Positions 25,778 to 34,080 are shown, numbered from the stretch's first letter. The stretch: DNA of 64,000 nucleotides from Sphingomonas sp. PsM26 (GCA_030433805.1 JARUXA010000019.1:1-64000); one strand, 5' to 3'. The notes: generated by a model not told the origin, from the sequence alone. Numbers and translations are program-made.

Positions 25778-26080
25778 ATGTCAGTCACCATCGCCACCGT
25801 CACCAAGATCGCCAGCCTGGCCCGCATCGCGATCACCGAGGAAGAAGCCGCGCGCATGGCGCCCGAGCTCGACAATATCATGGGCTGGATCGAGCAATTG
25901 AGCGAGGTCGACACGACCGGCGTCGCGCCGATGACCGCGGTGATCCCCAACCATCTGCGGCTGCGTGACGATGTCGTGAACGCCGATCCGCTGACCGGCG
26001 GCGGCATTCGCGACGCAGTGCTGTCCAACGCCCCTCAGGCCGAGCACGGGTTTTTCACTGTGCCCAAGGTGATCGAATAA
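25778..26080 (+). CDS. gatC: Asp/Glu-tRNA amidotransferase subunit C
   Basis: A 100-residue GatC, the small subunit that clamps GatA and GatB. Recognisable blocks are 'VTKIASLARIAITEEEAARMAPEL', 'IMGWIEQLSEVDTTGVAP' and the C-terminal 'FFTVPKVIE'. GatCAB converts misacylated Glu-tRNA(Gln) and Asp-tRNA(Asn) to the amides. Its TAA overlaps the gatA start (TAATG). It begins a gatC-gatA-vapB-vapC-gatB gene string. Confidence 0.95.
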   Translation: MSVTIATVTKIASLARIAITEEEAARMAPELDNIMGWIEQLSEVDTTGVAPMTAVIPNHLRLRDDVVNADPLTGGGIRDAVLSNAPQAEHGFFTVPKVIE

Positions 26081-27564
26081 TGACCGACCTTACCAATCTT
26101 GGCGTCGCCGCGATCCGTGACGGCGTGCGCGACGGTAGCTTCACGGCCCGTGAAGTGGCCGAAGGCTTCATCGCCAACGTGTCCGCCGCCACGGCGCTGA
26201 ACGCGTTCCTCGTCGAAACGCCCGACCATGCGCTCGCTGCCGCAGACGCCGCCGATGCCGCGCGCGCGAAGGGCGAGACGCTCAAGCCGCTGGCGGGCGT
26301 GCCGATCGGGATGAAGGACCTGTTCTGCACCAAGGGCGTGACCACGACTGCGGCGAGCCACATCCTCGGCGGCTTCACGCCCGAGTATGAATCGACCGTG
26401 TCGGCCAACCTCTGGGATGCGGGCGCGGGGATGCTCGGCAAGCTCAACATGGACCAGTTCGCGATGGGATCGTCGAACGAGACGTCCGCGTTCGGCAACG
26501 TCATCTCGCCGTGGCGGCGCAGCGACGGTGGCAACGCTGCGCTAGCGCCGGGCGGATCGTCGGGCGGGTCGTCCGCGGCGATCGCGGCACGGCTGTGCCC
26601 GGCGGCGACCGGCACCGACACCGGCGGCTCGATCCGCCAGCCCGCCGCGTTCACCGGCATTTCGGGGATCAAGCCGACCTACGGCCGCTGCTCGCGCTGG
26701 GGGACGATCGCGTTTGCCTCGTCGCTCGACCAGGCCGGACCGATGGCGCGCGACGTGCGCGACTGCGCGATCATGCTGGGCGCGATGAGCGGGTTCGATG
26801 CGAAGGATGCCACCTCACTCGACTTGCCGGTGCCCGCTTGGGAAGCGGGATTGTCCAGCGATCTCAAAGGAAAGCGCGTCGGTATCCCCAAGGAATATCG
26901 CGTCGACAACATGCCCCCCGAGATCGAGGCGCTGTGGCAGCAGGGGATCGACTGGCTCAAGGATGCCGGGGCCGAGATCGTCGAGGTGTCGCTGCCGCAT
27001 ACCAAATATGCGCTTCCGGCCTATTACATCATCGCGCCCGCCGAGGCGTCGTCCAACCTCGCACGCTATGATGGCGTACGCTATGGTCTGCGCGATTTGC
27101 CCGAGGGGGCGAACCTGCAGGACATGTATGCCGCAACCCGCGCCGACGGGTTCGGCGACGAGGTCAAGCGCCGGATCATGATCGGTACCTACGTGTTGTC
27201 GGCGGGCTATTACGACGCGTACTTCACCCAGGCTTCGAAAATCCGCACGTTGATCGCGCGGGATTTCGAACAGGCGTGGGCCAAGTGCGACGTGCTGCTG
27301 ACCCCGACCGCACCGTCCGCCGCCTTTGCGCTGGGCGAGAAGAGCGCGGACCCGATCGCGATGTATTTGAACGACGTGTTCACGGTGCCGTCGTCGCTTG
27401 CCGGCTTGCCCGCGATGAGCGTGCCGGGTGGTCTCGACCATGCAGGGCTGCCGCTCGGGTTGCAGATTATCGGCAAGCCGCTCGACGAGCAGGGCGTGCT
27501 GAATGCGGGGCTGGCGCTGGAAGAGCGGGCCGGTTTCGTGGCGCGCGCAGAGCGGTGGTGGTAG
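26080..27564 (+). CDS. gatA: Glutamyl/aspartyl-tRNA amidotransferase subunit A
   Basis: A 494-residue amidase-signature enzyme that releases ammonia from glutamine. The Ser-cisSer-Lys triad is visible as K79 ('GVPIGMKDLF'), S160 ('APGGSSGGSSAA') and S184 ('GTDTGGSIRQPA'). The 'GISGIKPTYGR' and 'SSLDQAGPMARDVRDCA' blocks are typical. The start overlaps gatC. The next gene is not gatB but vapB, 31 bases downstream. Confidence 0.97.
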   Translation: MTDLTNLGVAAIRDGVRDGSFTAREVAEGFIANVSAATALNAFLVETPDHALAAADAADAARAKGETLKPLAGVPIGMKDLFCTKGVTTTAASHILGGFTPEYESTVSANLWDAGAGMLGKLNMDQFAMGSSNETSAFGNVISPWRRSDGGNAALAPGGSSGGSSAAIAARLCPAATGTDTGGSIRQPAAFTGISGIKPTYGRCSRWGTIAFASSLDQAGPMARDVRDCAIMLGAMSGFDAKDATSLDLPVPAWEAGLSSDLKGKRVGIPKEYRVDNMPPEIEALWQQGIDWLKDAGAEIVEVSLPHTKYALPAYYIIAPAEASSNLARYDGVRYGLRDLPEGANLQDMYAATRADGFGDEVKRRIMIGTYVLSAGYYDAYFTQASKIRTLIARDFEQAWAKCDVLLTPTAPSAAFALGEKSADPIAMYLNDVFTVPSSLAGLPAMSVPGGLDHAGLPLGLQIIGKPLDEQGVLNAGLALEERAGFVARAERWW

Positions 27565-27595
27565 AACAGTTCGGAGATACGGCAGGAGCCATCCG

Positions 27596-27901
27596 ATGAA
27601 CGTTGAGAAGCGCATCCCCGCATTCGCCGAGGGGGAAATGTCCGCCGACGGCGCGGTGCTGATTCCGGAGACGGTTCGACGCGCGGCGGGCCTTGTGCCT
27701 GGCATGCCCGTCGTCCTGGGATTGAACGATCGTGGCGAGGTTGTGCTGATGACGCGGACGCAGGCAAAACGTCTCGGCGAAAATGCTTCGGAACGGCGTC
27801 TGCGTATTCGCGCAGCTTTGGATGCGATGACCGGGCGATCCTCGACAGGGCAGTGTACGGCAGACATCATGGAGGAGTTGCGGGGCGACCGTGCGTCATG
27901 A
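27596..27901 (+). CDS. vapB: AbrB/MazE-type antitoxin (VapB)
   Basis: A 101-residue protein with an N-terminal AbrB/SpoVT swapped-hairpin domain ('SADGAVLIPETVRRAAGLVPGM', 'VVLGLNDRGEVVLMTR') and a helical, charged C-terminal tail that should cover the toxin. AGGAG stands eight bases before the ATG. It should bind its own operator and neutralise the PIN toxin encoded immediately downstream. It sits between gatA and the toxin, in the same direction and with a 4-base overlap at its 3' end. Confidence 0.85.
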   Translation: MNVEKRIPAFAEGEMSADGAVLIPETVRRAAGLVPGMPVVLGLNDRGEVVLMTRTQAKRLGENASERRLRIRAALDAMTGRSSTGQCTADIMEELRGDRAS

Positions 27902-28311
27902 TTCTGGTCGATAGCAATGTCCTGATCGACATCGTTGGTGCGGATCAGGAGTGGCGCGCATGGTCCGACGCCGCGATAGAACGCTTGCAGGCGAATGGAG
28001 AACAGCTCGTCGTCAACCTGATCATCGTAGCCGAGATTGCGGCCAATTTCGAAACGCTCGCCGACCTGGACGTGGCCCTAGACTCGATCGATATCGAAAT
28101 CGTGCCGCTTTGCGGTGATGCCGCATTCGCTGCGGGGCAGGCGTTTCGTGCCTATCGGCGCATGCACCGAGATCGAAACGCGATGCTGTCCGATTTTTTG
28201 ATCGGAGGCCACGCTCGAGCCTTGGGCGCTTCGCTGTTAACCCGCGACACTAGCCTCTACCGTACCTACTTCCCCGACCTTACCCTCATCACACCCGAGA
28301 CCGACGCATGA
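27898..28311 (+). CDS. vapC: PIN-domain ribonuclease toxin (VapC)
   Basis: A 137-residue PIN domain with all four acidic positions: D5 ('ILVDSNVLID'), E46 ('IIVAEIAANF'), D99 ('MLSDFLIGGHA') and D117 ('LLTRDTSLYRTYFP'). VapC enzymes are Mg-dependent RNases that mostly cut tRNA or the sarcin-ricin loop. It overlaps vapB (ATGA at 27898-27901) and gatB (ATGA at 28308-28311), so it is translationally coupled to both. The complete active site argues it is functional or recently so. The RNA target cannot be read from sequence. Confidence 0.88.
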   Translation: MILVDSNVLIDIVGADQEWRAWSDAAIERLQANGEQLVVNLIIVAEIAANFETLADLDVALDSIDIEIVPLCGDAAFAAGQAFRAYRRMHRDRNAMLSDFLIGGHARALGASLLTRDTSLYRTYFPDLTLITPETDA

Positions 28312-29792
28312 CCGACGCCTCCACTTACACCATCCGCGGCGAAACCGGCGACTGGGAGGTCGTCGTCGGCCTCGAGGTCCACGCGCAGGTGACCTCGAAC
28401 GCCAAGCTGTTCTCGGGCGCGGCGACCGCGTTCGGGGCGGAGCCCAACAGCCAGGTGTCGCTGGTCGATGCCGCGATGCCGGGGATGCTCCCCGTGCCCA
28501 ACCGCGAGTGCATCCGCCAGGCGGTGCGCACCGGCATGGCGATCGACGCGCAGATCAACCGCTGGTCGCGGTTCGATCGCAAGAATTATTTCTACGCCGA
28601 TCTGCCGCAGGGCTATCAGATCAGCCAGCTCTACCATCCGCTGGTGGGCGAGGGCGCAATCGACATCAGCCTCGACGACAAGAACCCCGACCAGAGCGGA
28701 AAGCGCATCGGCGTCGAGCGGATCCATGTCGAGCAGGACGCGGGCAAGCTGATGCACGACCAGCATCCGACCCGCTCCTACGTCGATCTCAATCGCTCGG
28801 GCGTCGCGCTGATGGAGATCGTGTCCAAGCCGGACATGACGTCCCCCGCGGAGGCAGGGGCATACCTGCGCAAGTTGCGGTCGATCCTGCGCTATGTCGG
28901 ATCGTGCGACGGCAATATGGAAGAGGGCTCGATGCGCGCCGACGTCAACGTCAGCGTGCGCAAGGCAGGCGACCCGCTCGGCACGCGGACCGAGACCAAG
29001 AACGTCAATTCGGTCCGCTTCGTGATGGCGGTGGTCGAGCAGGAAGCGCGGCGGCAGGTCGAGGTGCTCGAGGACGGCGGGCGGATCGTCCAGGAAACGC
29101 GGCTGTACGACCCCGACCGGAACGAGACCCGCTCGATGCGGTCGAAGGAAGATGCGCACGATTACCGCTACTTCCCGGATCCCGATCTGTTGCCGCTTGA
29201 ACTCGACGACGCGTTCCTCGAGGAATGCCGTGCGTCCTTGCCCGAGCTGCCTGATACGAAGCGGCGACGCTATGAGGCGCTCGGCATCACTCCTTATGCC
29301 GCAGCGGTGCTGACCGCCGAGGTCGAGGCGGCGCGCTGGTTCGATGCGTTGCTCGAGACGGGCACCAAACCGGTCGCGGCGGCGAACTGGACGACGTCCG
29401 AGCTGTTCGGCGCGCTCAACCGCACCGGGACGGATTTCACGACCTCGCCGGTCAGCCCGGCGCAGGCCGCCGAGCTGCTCGCCTTGGTCGCGGACGGGAC
29501 GCTGTCGGGGAGCCTTGCCAAGCAGGTGTTCGAGATCATGCTCGAAACCAAGCAGGGCGCGGGTGCCGTCGTCGAGGAACGCGGGCTCAAGCAGACCAGC
29601 GACACCGGCGAGATCGAACGGGTCATTGCCGACGTCATGGCGGCGAACGCAGACAAGGTTGCCGACTATCGCGGGGGCAAGGACAAGTTGTTCGGATTCT
29701 TCGTCGGGCAGACGATGAAGGCAATGGGTGGCAAGGCTAATCCCGGCGTGGTGAACGAAGTATTGAAGGCTGCACTTTCAGGCACAGCATAA
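28308..29792 (+). CDS. gatB: Glutamyl/aspartyl-tRNA amidotransferase subunit B
   Basis: A 494-residue GatB, which binds and phosphorylates the misacylated tRNA. It shows 'WEVVVGLEVHAQV', 'SRFDRKNYFYADLPQGYQISQ', 'HVEQDAGKLMHD' and 'SYVDLNRSGVALMEIVSKPD', plus the C-terminal YqeY-like tail ending 'GKANPGVVNEVLKAAL'. The start codon overlaps the vapC stop (ATGA). No separate ribosome site stronger than the coupling is obvious, so gatB output may depend on toxin-gene translation. Confidence 0.97.
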   Translation: MTDASTYTIRGETGDWEVVVGLEVHAQVTSNAKLFSGAATAFGAEPNSQVSLVDAAMPGMLPVPNRECIRQAVRTGMAIDAQINRWSRFDRKNYFYADLPQGYQISQLYHPLVGEGAIDISLDDKNPDQSGKRIGVERIHVEQDAGKLMHDQHPTRSYVDLNRSGVALMEIVSKPDMTSPAEAGAYLRKLRSILRYVGSCDGNMEEGSMRADVNVSVRKAGDPLGTRTETKNVNSVRFVMAVVEQEARRQVEVLEDGGRIVQETRLYDPDRNETRSMRSKEDAHDYRYFPDPDLLPLELDDAFLEECRASLPELPDTKRRRYEALGITPYAAAVLTAEVEAARWFDALLETGTKPVAAANWTTSELFGALNRTGTDFTTSPVSPAQAAELLALVADGTLSGSLAKQVFEIMLETKQGAGAVVEERGLKQTSDTGEIERVIADVMAANADKVADYRGGKDKLFGFFVGQTMKAMGGKANPGVVNEVLKAALSGTA

Positions 29793-29827
29793 CCGGACTA
29801 CAGTTTCCCCCTTGATGGGGGGCGACA

Positions 29828-30673
29828 ATGATACGGTTATTATGGCTGACTAGCATGCTTTGTATGCTGGTGACGTCGGCCGAGGGGCAGGTCTTCGATA
29901 ACAAAAGTGTCGTCGCGCTCCATGATGCCGGGCTGGGCGAAATTACGATCATTACCAAGATCAACAGCTTGCCCTGCAGCTATGACGTATCGACCGACAG
30001 CCTGATTGCGCTGAAGAAAGCGGGGGTCACGGATGACGTCATTGCCGCCATGGTCGGGCGGTGTGGCGCGTCGTTCCGCGCCCAGGGCATCGATAATCGA
30101 TCGATGGATCCGTTGGTCAAACATTCGCCCGGCATCTATTTGGCGCAAGAGGCGGCAGGGGCAGGGCGATTGCTGCTTTTACGACCGGTCGTGGGGAGCG
30201 GTAACCGCACAACCGGGAACGGAAGCGTCTTATTCCCGCTAAAAACGATGCTCACTGTGCCGCAGCCGCAAAGCCAGAATCACGTGGGGTCGAGCCGACC
30301 GACCTTTTATTTCTACTTTGATGCCGCCGACCAGAATGTCAGCGATTTCGGCGTGGAGCGCTCGATCGCTGCGCAGTCCCCGGCTGAGTTCAGCCTGGTC
30401 CGGTTCAAGGTGAAAGGAAATGGGCGCGAAATCGAGACGGGGCGACTGTCGGCCTATTTCTCGATCAGCCTCCATTTGGGCGTGAAGGGGAAGGATACGA
30501 CCGCCTTTACCGCCGAGGAAATCGGTGACGGCATTTTCAAGGTCACTGCGTCCGACGCATTGGTGGCGGGAGAATATGCGTTTGTGTTCTCGGGGGAAAG
30601 CGGGCGGTCGCGCGTGTACGACTTCTCGGTCCTAGCCACGAATTTGCCGGAGAAAAACATTGCCGGGAAATAG
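29828..30673 (+). CDS. Exported protein of unknown function
   Basis: A 281-residue protein with a signal peptide (residues 1-20, 'LTSMLCMLVTSAEG'). Residues ~22-80 contain two similar helix-turn elements ('SVVALHDAGLGEITIITKI' and 'SLIALKKAGVTDDVIAAMVG'), a pattern seen at the start of various exported bacterial proteins. The remaining ~200 residues look like a beta-rich domain with no motif I recognise. Codon use is lower in GC than in gatB, which suggests a different history. The ribosome site lies in a CCCCC/GGGGG hairpin immediately before the start. Confidence 0.7.
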   Translation: MIRLLWLTSMLCMLVTSAEGQVFDNKSVVALHDAGLGEITIITKINSLPCSYDVSTDSLIALKKAGVTDDVIAAMVGRCGASFRAQGIDNRSMDPLVKHSPGIYLAQEAAGAGRLLLLRPVVGSGNRTTGNGSVLFPLKTMLTVPQPQSQNHVGSSRPTFYFYFDAADQNVSDFGVERSIAAQSPAEFSLVRFKVKGNGREIETGRLSAYFSISLHLGVKGKDTTAFTAEEIGDGIFKVTASDALVAGEYAFVFSGESGRSRVYDFSVLATNLPEKNIAGK

Positions 30674-30758
30674 TCTGCAGCGGTCCGCAACGGTAGCGTC
30701 GGCTATGGTGGTCGAGGCTATGAACCTCTGACCACCACTCCAAACGCAGTATCGACGC

Positions 30759-30980
30759 TTACTGCGCGTCGTCTTCCTGATTCTTGGTCACGCCTCCGGT
30801 GCCACCAACGCCATCCGGCATCCCGGTAGACGTGAAATTGTCCGGCTCGTCACCGCCTTCGCCGCGCTCGACCGCATCCTTGCGCGCTTCGACCATCTTC
30901 TGAAGGTCACTGCGATCGTCAGTGTCCTCCTTGGGATCGTCGAGCGGGCCCTTGGTCTGCTCCATGTTGGTGTCGCTCAT
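30759..30980 (-). CDS. Small acidic, probably disordered protein
   Basis: A 73-residue very acidic, hydrophilic protein ('GPLDDPKEDTDDRSDLQKM') with a Gly-rich tail ('GVGGTGGVTKNQEDDAQ'). No fold or family is recognised; similar small proteins occur in sphingomonads. Its start overlaps the stop of the next upstream gene (30977-30980), so the two are co-translated. A stress-related role is possible given the candidate promoter upstream. Confidence 0.6.
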   Translation of the reverse strand: MSDTNMEQTKGPLDDPKEDTDDRSDLQKMVEARKDAVERGEGGDEPDNFTSTGMPDGVGGTGGVTKNQEDDAQ

Positions 30981-31186
30981 GCGAAGTCACCCGACAGGCC
31001 GGAGTCGTCGACCGGCTGTGCAGGGTCGACCGGCGGATCGCCCATCGGTGACGGATTGGGAATGTCCGTGTCCGGGGTGGGCGGCGGCAGCTCCGTCGGC
31101 ATCGGCGTGGGCTGACCGGGTTCGGTCGGGACGGTGCCGGGATCGGAAGGCATCGGGGGAAGTTCGGTGGGGGGTGTCGTCGCCAT
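30977..31186 (-). CDS. Small proline-rich protein
   Basis: A 69-residue protein, about one third proline with many Thr and Asp ('TELPPMPSDPGTVPTEPGQP'). It has no signal peptide and is likely unstructured. It leads a two-gene unit with the acidic protein. GGAGAAAACTG precedes the start. A GCAAC-N16-CGTT box lies 24 bases upstream, as expected for an EcfG-dependent stress gene. Confidence 0.55.
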   Translation of the reverse strand: MATTPPTELPPMPSDPGTVPTEPGQPTPMPTELPPPTPDTDIPNPSPMGDPPVDPAQPVDDSGLSGDFA

Positions 31187-31209
31187 CAGTTTTCTCCTCT
31201 GCCAACCCT

Positions 31210-31234
31210 AACGCATCGGCACCGGCGGAGTTGC
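31210..31234 (-). promoter_or_regulatory. Possible EcfG-type stress promoter
   Basis: On the minus strand GCAAC (31234-31230) and CGTT (31213-31210) are 16 bases apart, one mismatch from the alphaproteobacterial EcfG consensus GGAAC-N16/17-CGTT. It is positioned correctly before the proline-rich gene. Confidence 0.35.
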
Positions 31235-31345
31235 CCCGTAATATCCCGGAGCCATCACCCAGACTGTTTTTGCGTCAAGTGTCGCCGCGACTTGCCCAAC
31301 CCTGCGCGCCTGCTATAGACGCCCCCCACACCGGCGGTGTCCTGT

Positions 31346-31430
31346 GCGGGCGTGGCGGAACTGGTAGACGCAGCAGGTTTAGGTCCTGCCATCGCAAGAT
31401 GTGGGGGTTCGAGTCCCTTCGCCCGCACCA
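31346..31430 (+). tRNA. tRNA-Leu (anticodon UAG)
   Basis: An 85-base class II tRNA with acceptor pairs GCGGGCG/CGCCCGC, an encoded CCA end, a D arm with GGTAGACGC, a variable arm, and the T arm GGTTCGAGTCC. The anticodon stem GCAGG/CCTGC carries the loop TTTAGGT, giving anticodon TAG at 31380-31382, which reads CUN codons. It lies 60 bases upstream of tig in the same direction. Confidence 0.97.
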
Positions 31431-31490
31431 GCCGCCCGTGGCAAACGGGCGGTAGCCAAACGAATTTCCTGTAAAAGGCCAGACCTGAAC

Positions 31491-33119
31491 ATGCAGACTG
31501 TCGAGACGTTGAACGAGGGCCTGAAGCGCGCCTACACGCTGAAGATCACCGCGAAGGACATCGAGTCGCGCGTTGACGCCGAACTGAAGCGCGTTGCGCC
31601 GACGGTGAAGATGCCCGGCTTCCGCCCCGGCAAGGTGCCCGCGAATCTGGTGCGCAAGATGCACGGTGACGCGCTGATGCAGGACGCGCTGAACAGCTCG
31701 ATCCAGCAGGGCATCCAGGAGCTGATCGCCGAGCACAAGCTGCGTCCCGCACTGCAGCCGTCGGTCAGCCTGGAAGACGGCTATGAGCTGGGCCAGGACG
31801 CCAGCATCAAGGTCGAGCTCGAAGTGCTCCCCGACGTGCCGACCCCGGCGATCGAGGGTCTGAAGCTCGAGCGTCTGACCGTGCCGGTCGACGAAGCTGC
31901 GGTTCAGGCACAGCTCCAGAAGTTCGCCGACCAGCAGAAGCGTTGGGAAGAGGCCGAGGGCCGCACTGCCGAGACCGGTGATCTCGTCGTGATGGACTTC
32001 GTCGGCAAGGTCGACGGCGTTGCGTTCGATGGCGGCACCGGCGAGGACATGTCGGTCGAGATCGGTTCGGGTCGTCTGATCCCGGGCTTCGAGGACCAGG
32101 TCGTCGGCGTGAAGGCTGGCGACGAGCGCCAGATCAACGTCAACTTCCCCGCGGATTATCAGGCCAAGGAACTGGCCGGCAAGGCAGCCACGTTCGACCT
32201 GACGATCAAGTCGGTCAAGACCGCGGGCGAGACCAAGATCGACGACGAGCTCGCGACCTCGCTCGGCCTGCAGAGCCTCGACCAGCTGACCGAGCTGCTC
32301 AAGGGCCAGATCGAGCAGGAGCTCAATGGTCTCACGCGCACGTACATGAAGCGAAAGCTGCTCGATCAGCTCGCCGAGGGTCATGATTTCGAAGTACCGC
32401 CGTCGATGGTCGAGGCCGAATTCGGCCAGATCTGGCAGCAGCTCGAGCATGAAGCGACGCACGAGGAAGATCCCGCGGCAGCACTCGCCGAGATGGAATC
32501 CGAGCGGGACGATTACCAGAAGATCGCCGAGCGTCGCGTTCGCCTGGGCCTGTTGCTCAGCGAAATCGGCCAGGCCAATGGCGTCGAAGTCAGCCAGCAG
32601 GAAATGAACCGCCTGATCGCCCAGGCCGCACAGCAGTATGGCCCAGAAGATCGCCAGCGCTTCATGCAGTACGTCCAGCAAGAGCCGATGGCAGCAGCCC
32701 AGCTCCGCGCGCCGCTGTATGAGGACAAGGTCGTCGACTACCTGTTCGAGAAGTCCGAGATCACCGACCGCGAAGTCACGCGTGAGGAGCTCGAGGCAGC
32801 GATCGAGAGCGACGAGGGTTTCTCGACCGGAACGCACAGCCACGACCACGACAACCACAAGCCCAAGGCGGCCAAGAAGGCATCGTCCAAGAAGGCCAAG
32901 CCTTCCGAGGGTGATGACGTCGAGGGCGAAGCAGCCCCGGCGACCGACGATGCGGCGGCACCGACCCCCGCCGAGCCGGTGAAGAAGGCTGCGACCAAGA
33001 AGGCCCCCGCCAAGAAGGCCGAGGAGCCTGCTGGCGACGAGGCAGCAGCGGAAGCGCCTGCCAAGAAGGCACCGGCAAAGAAAAAGGCCGCTGCGCCAAA
33101 GGAAGAGCCAGAGGCGTAA
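31491..33119 (+). CDS. tig: Trigger factor with extended basic C-terminal tail
   Basis: A 542-residue ribosome-associated chaperone and prolyl isomerase. The ribosome-binding signature is 'KMPGFRPGKVPANLV', the FKBP domain has 'GDLVVMDFVGKVDGVAFDGG' and 'LIPGFEDQVVG', and the C-terminal chaperone arms follow. Usual length is about 430-460. Here ~90 residues are added: a His-rich 'HSHDHDNH' link and then Lys/Ala/Pro/Glu-rich repeats such as 'KKAPAKKA', similar to histone H1-like tails. The ATG at 31491 is standard. tRNA-Leu is just upstream, and tig leads the tig-clpP-clpX order but has its own terminator. Confidence 0.95.
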   Translation: MQTVETLNEGLKRAYTLKITAKDIESRVDAELKRVAPTVKMPGFRPGKVPANLVRKMHGDALMQDALNSSIQQGIQELIAEHKLRPALQPSVSLEDGYELGQDASIKVELEVLPDVPTPAIEGLKLERLTVPVDEAAVQAQLQKFADQQKRWEEAEGRTAETGDLVVMDFVGKVDGVAFDGGTGEDMSVEIGSGRLIPGFEDQVVGVKAGDERQINVNFPADYQAKELAGKAATFDLTIKSVKTAGETKIDDELATSLGLQSLDQLTELLKGQIEQELNGLTRTYMKRKLLDQLAEGHDFEVPPSMVEAEFGQIWQQLEHEATHEEDPAAALAEMESERDDYQKIAERRVRLGLLLSEIGQANGVEVSQQEMNRLIAQAAQQYGPEDRQRFMQYVQQEPMAAAQLRAPLYEDKVVDYLFEKSEITDREVTREELEAAIESDEGFSTGTHSHDHDNHKPKAAKKASSKKAKPSEGDDVEGEAAPATDDAAAPTPAEPVKKAATKKAPAKKAEEPAGDEAAAEAPAKKAPAKKKAAAPKEEPEA

Positions 33120-33151
33120 CCGCCGGGTTCCACTTTTGAAGGTTCAAATCA

Positions 33152-33178
33152 GGGGCGGTCTTCGGATCGCCCCTTTTT
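33152..33178 (+). terminator. Intrinsic terminator of tig
   Basis: GGGGCGGTC-TTCG-GATCGCCCC stem (one G-U pair) followed by TTTTT, 33 bases after the tig stop codon. A textbook rho-independent terminator. Confidence 0.92.
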
Positions 33179-33246
33179 GGTAGCTGTCGGTCATCGCGTG
33201 GCGGCGTTGCGCGGGCCTCGGATCACACCCCGTAACCCAACGGGGG

Positions 33247-33275
33247 TTGAACTCGTTTCCGGCAACGCCGATGTA
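33247..33275 (+). promoter_or_regulatory. Candidate sigma-32 (heat-shock) promoter of clpP
   Basis: TTGAAC (33247-33252) and GCCGATGTA (33267-33275) are 14 bases apart, close to the sigma-32 pattern CTTGAAA and CCCCATNTA. A start site near 33282 would leave a 33-base leader before clpP, a heat-shock gene in most proteobacteria. Confidence 0.4.
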
Positions 33276-33314
33276 TGACGTCTCTTCGGGGCATAAAGGA
33301 TTTCAAGACTCATC

Positions 33315-34016
33315 ATGCGCAATCCGTTCGACACCGGTGACTTCATGGCCCCCCTTCATGGCGCCGGAATGGCTGCCTCGCCCCAGGGCGGGCTCGTTCC
33401 GATCGTCATCGAGCAATCCAATCGCGGCGAGCGCAGCTTCGACATCTACTCGCGGCTGCTGCGCGAACGCATCATCTTCATCACGGGCGGCGTCGAGGAC
33501 CATATGGCCTCGGTGATCAGTGCCCAGCTGCTGTTCCTGGAATCGGAGAATCCGAAGAAGGACATCTTCATGTACATCAACTCGCCGGGCGGCGTCGTCA
33601 CGGCGGGCATGGCGATCCATGACACGATGCAGTACATCCGCCCGCGCGTCGGCACGGTCTGCATGGGGCAGGCCGCCTCGATGGGCAGCTTCCTGCTCGC
33701 AGCGGGCGAGCCGGGGATGCGCGTCGCGCTGACCAACGCACGCATCATGATCCACCAGCCCTCGGGCGGGGCGCAGGGCATGGCGAGCGACATCCAGATC
33801 CAGGCGAAGGAAATCCAGCGGATCAAGAACCGGATGAATGCGCTCTATGCGCAATACACCGGCAAGCCGATCGAGGAGATCGAGCGTGCGATGGATCGTG
33901 ACACGTTCCTCGAGGCGCATGAGGCCAAGGAATTCGGCCTCGTCGATCAGGTGTTCGACAAGCGTCCGGCACTCCCCGACGACTCGACCACGCCGCCGGC
34001 GCTGACGTCTGCATAA
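33315..34016 (+). CDS. clpP: ATP-dependent Clp protease proteolytic subunit
   Basis: A 233-residue ClpP. The catalytic triad is S122 ('GQAASMGSFLL'), H147 ('IMIHQPSGGAQG') and D196 ('AMDRDTFLEA'), with the spacing of the E. coli enzyme (25 and 49 residues). An extended N-terminus of ~25 residues precedes 'LVPIVIEQSNRGERSFDIYSRLL'; it is probably cleaved as propeptide. It forms the barrel of ClpXP with ClpX encoded downstream (165 bases away). Confidence 0.97.
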   Translation: MRNPFDTGDFMAPLHGAGMAASPQGGLVPIVIEQSNRGERSFDIYSRLLRERIIFITGGVEDHMASVISAQLLFLESENPKKDIFMYINSPGGVVTAGMAIHDTMQYIRPRVGTVCMGQAASMGSFLLAAGEPGMRVALTNARIMIHQPSGGAQGMASDIQIQAKEIQRIKNRMNALYAQYTGKPIEEIERAMDRDTFLEAHEAKEFGLVDQVFDKRPALPDDSTTPPALTSA

Positions 34017-34050
34017 TTGGAACTGACCGCGTAAATTCACCGTATATTCA

Positions 34051-34080
34051 GTGCCGGGCGTCTATGTTTTAGCCCGGCAC
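34051..34080. terminator. Hairpin between clpP and clpX
   Basis: A perfect 9-base stem GTGCCGGGC/GCCCGGCAC with a 12-base loop containing TTTT, 34 bases after the clpP stop. No T run follows the stem, so it may stabilise the clpP mRNA end or attenuate read-through into clpX rather than terminate fully. Confidence 0.4.
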
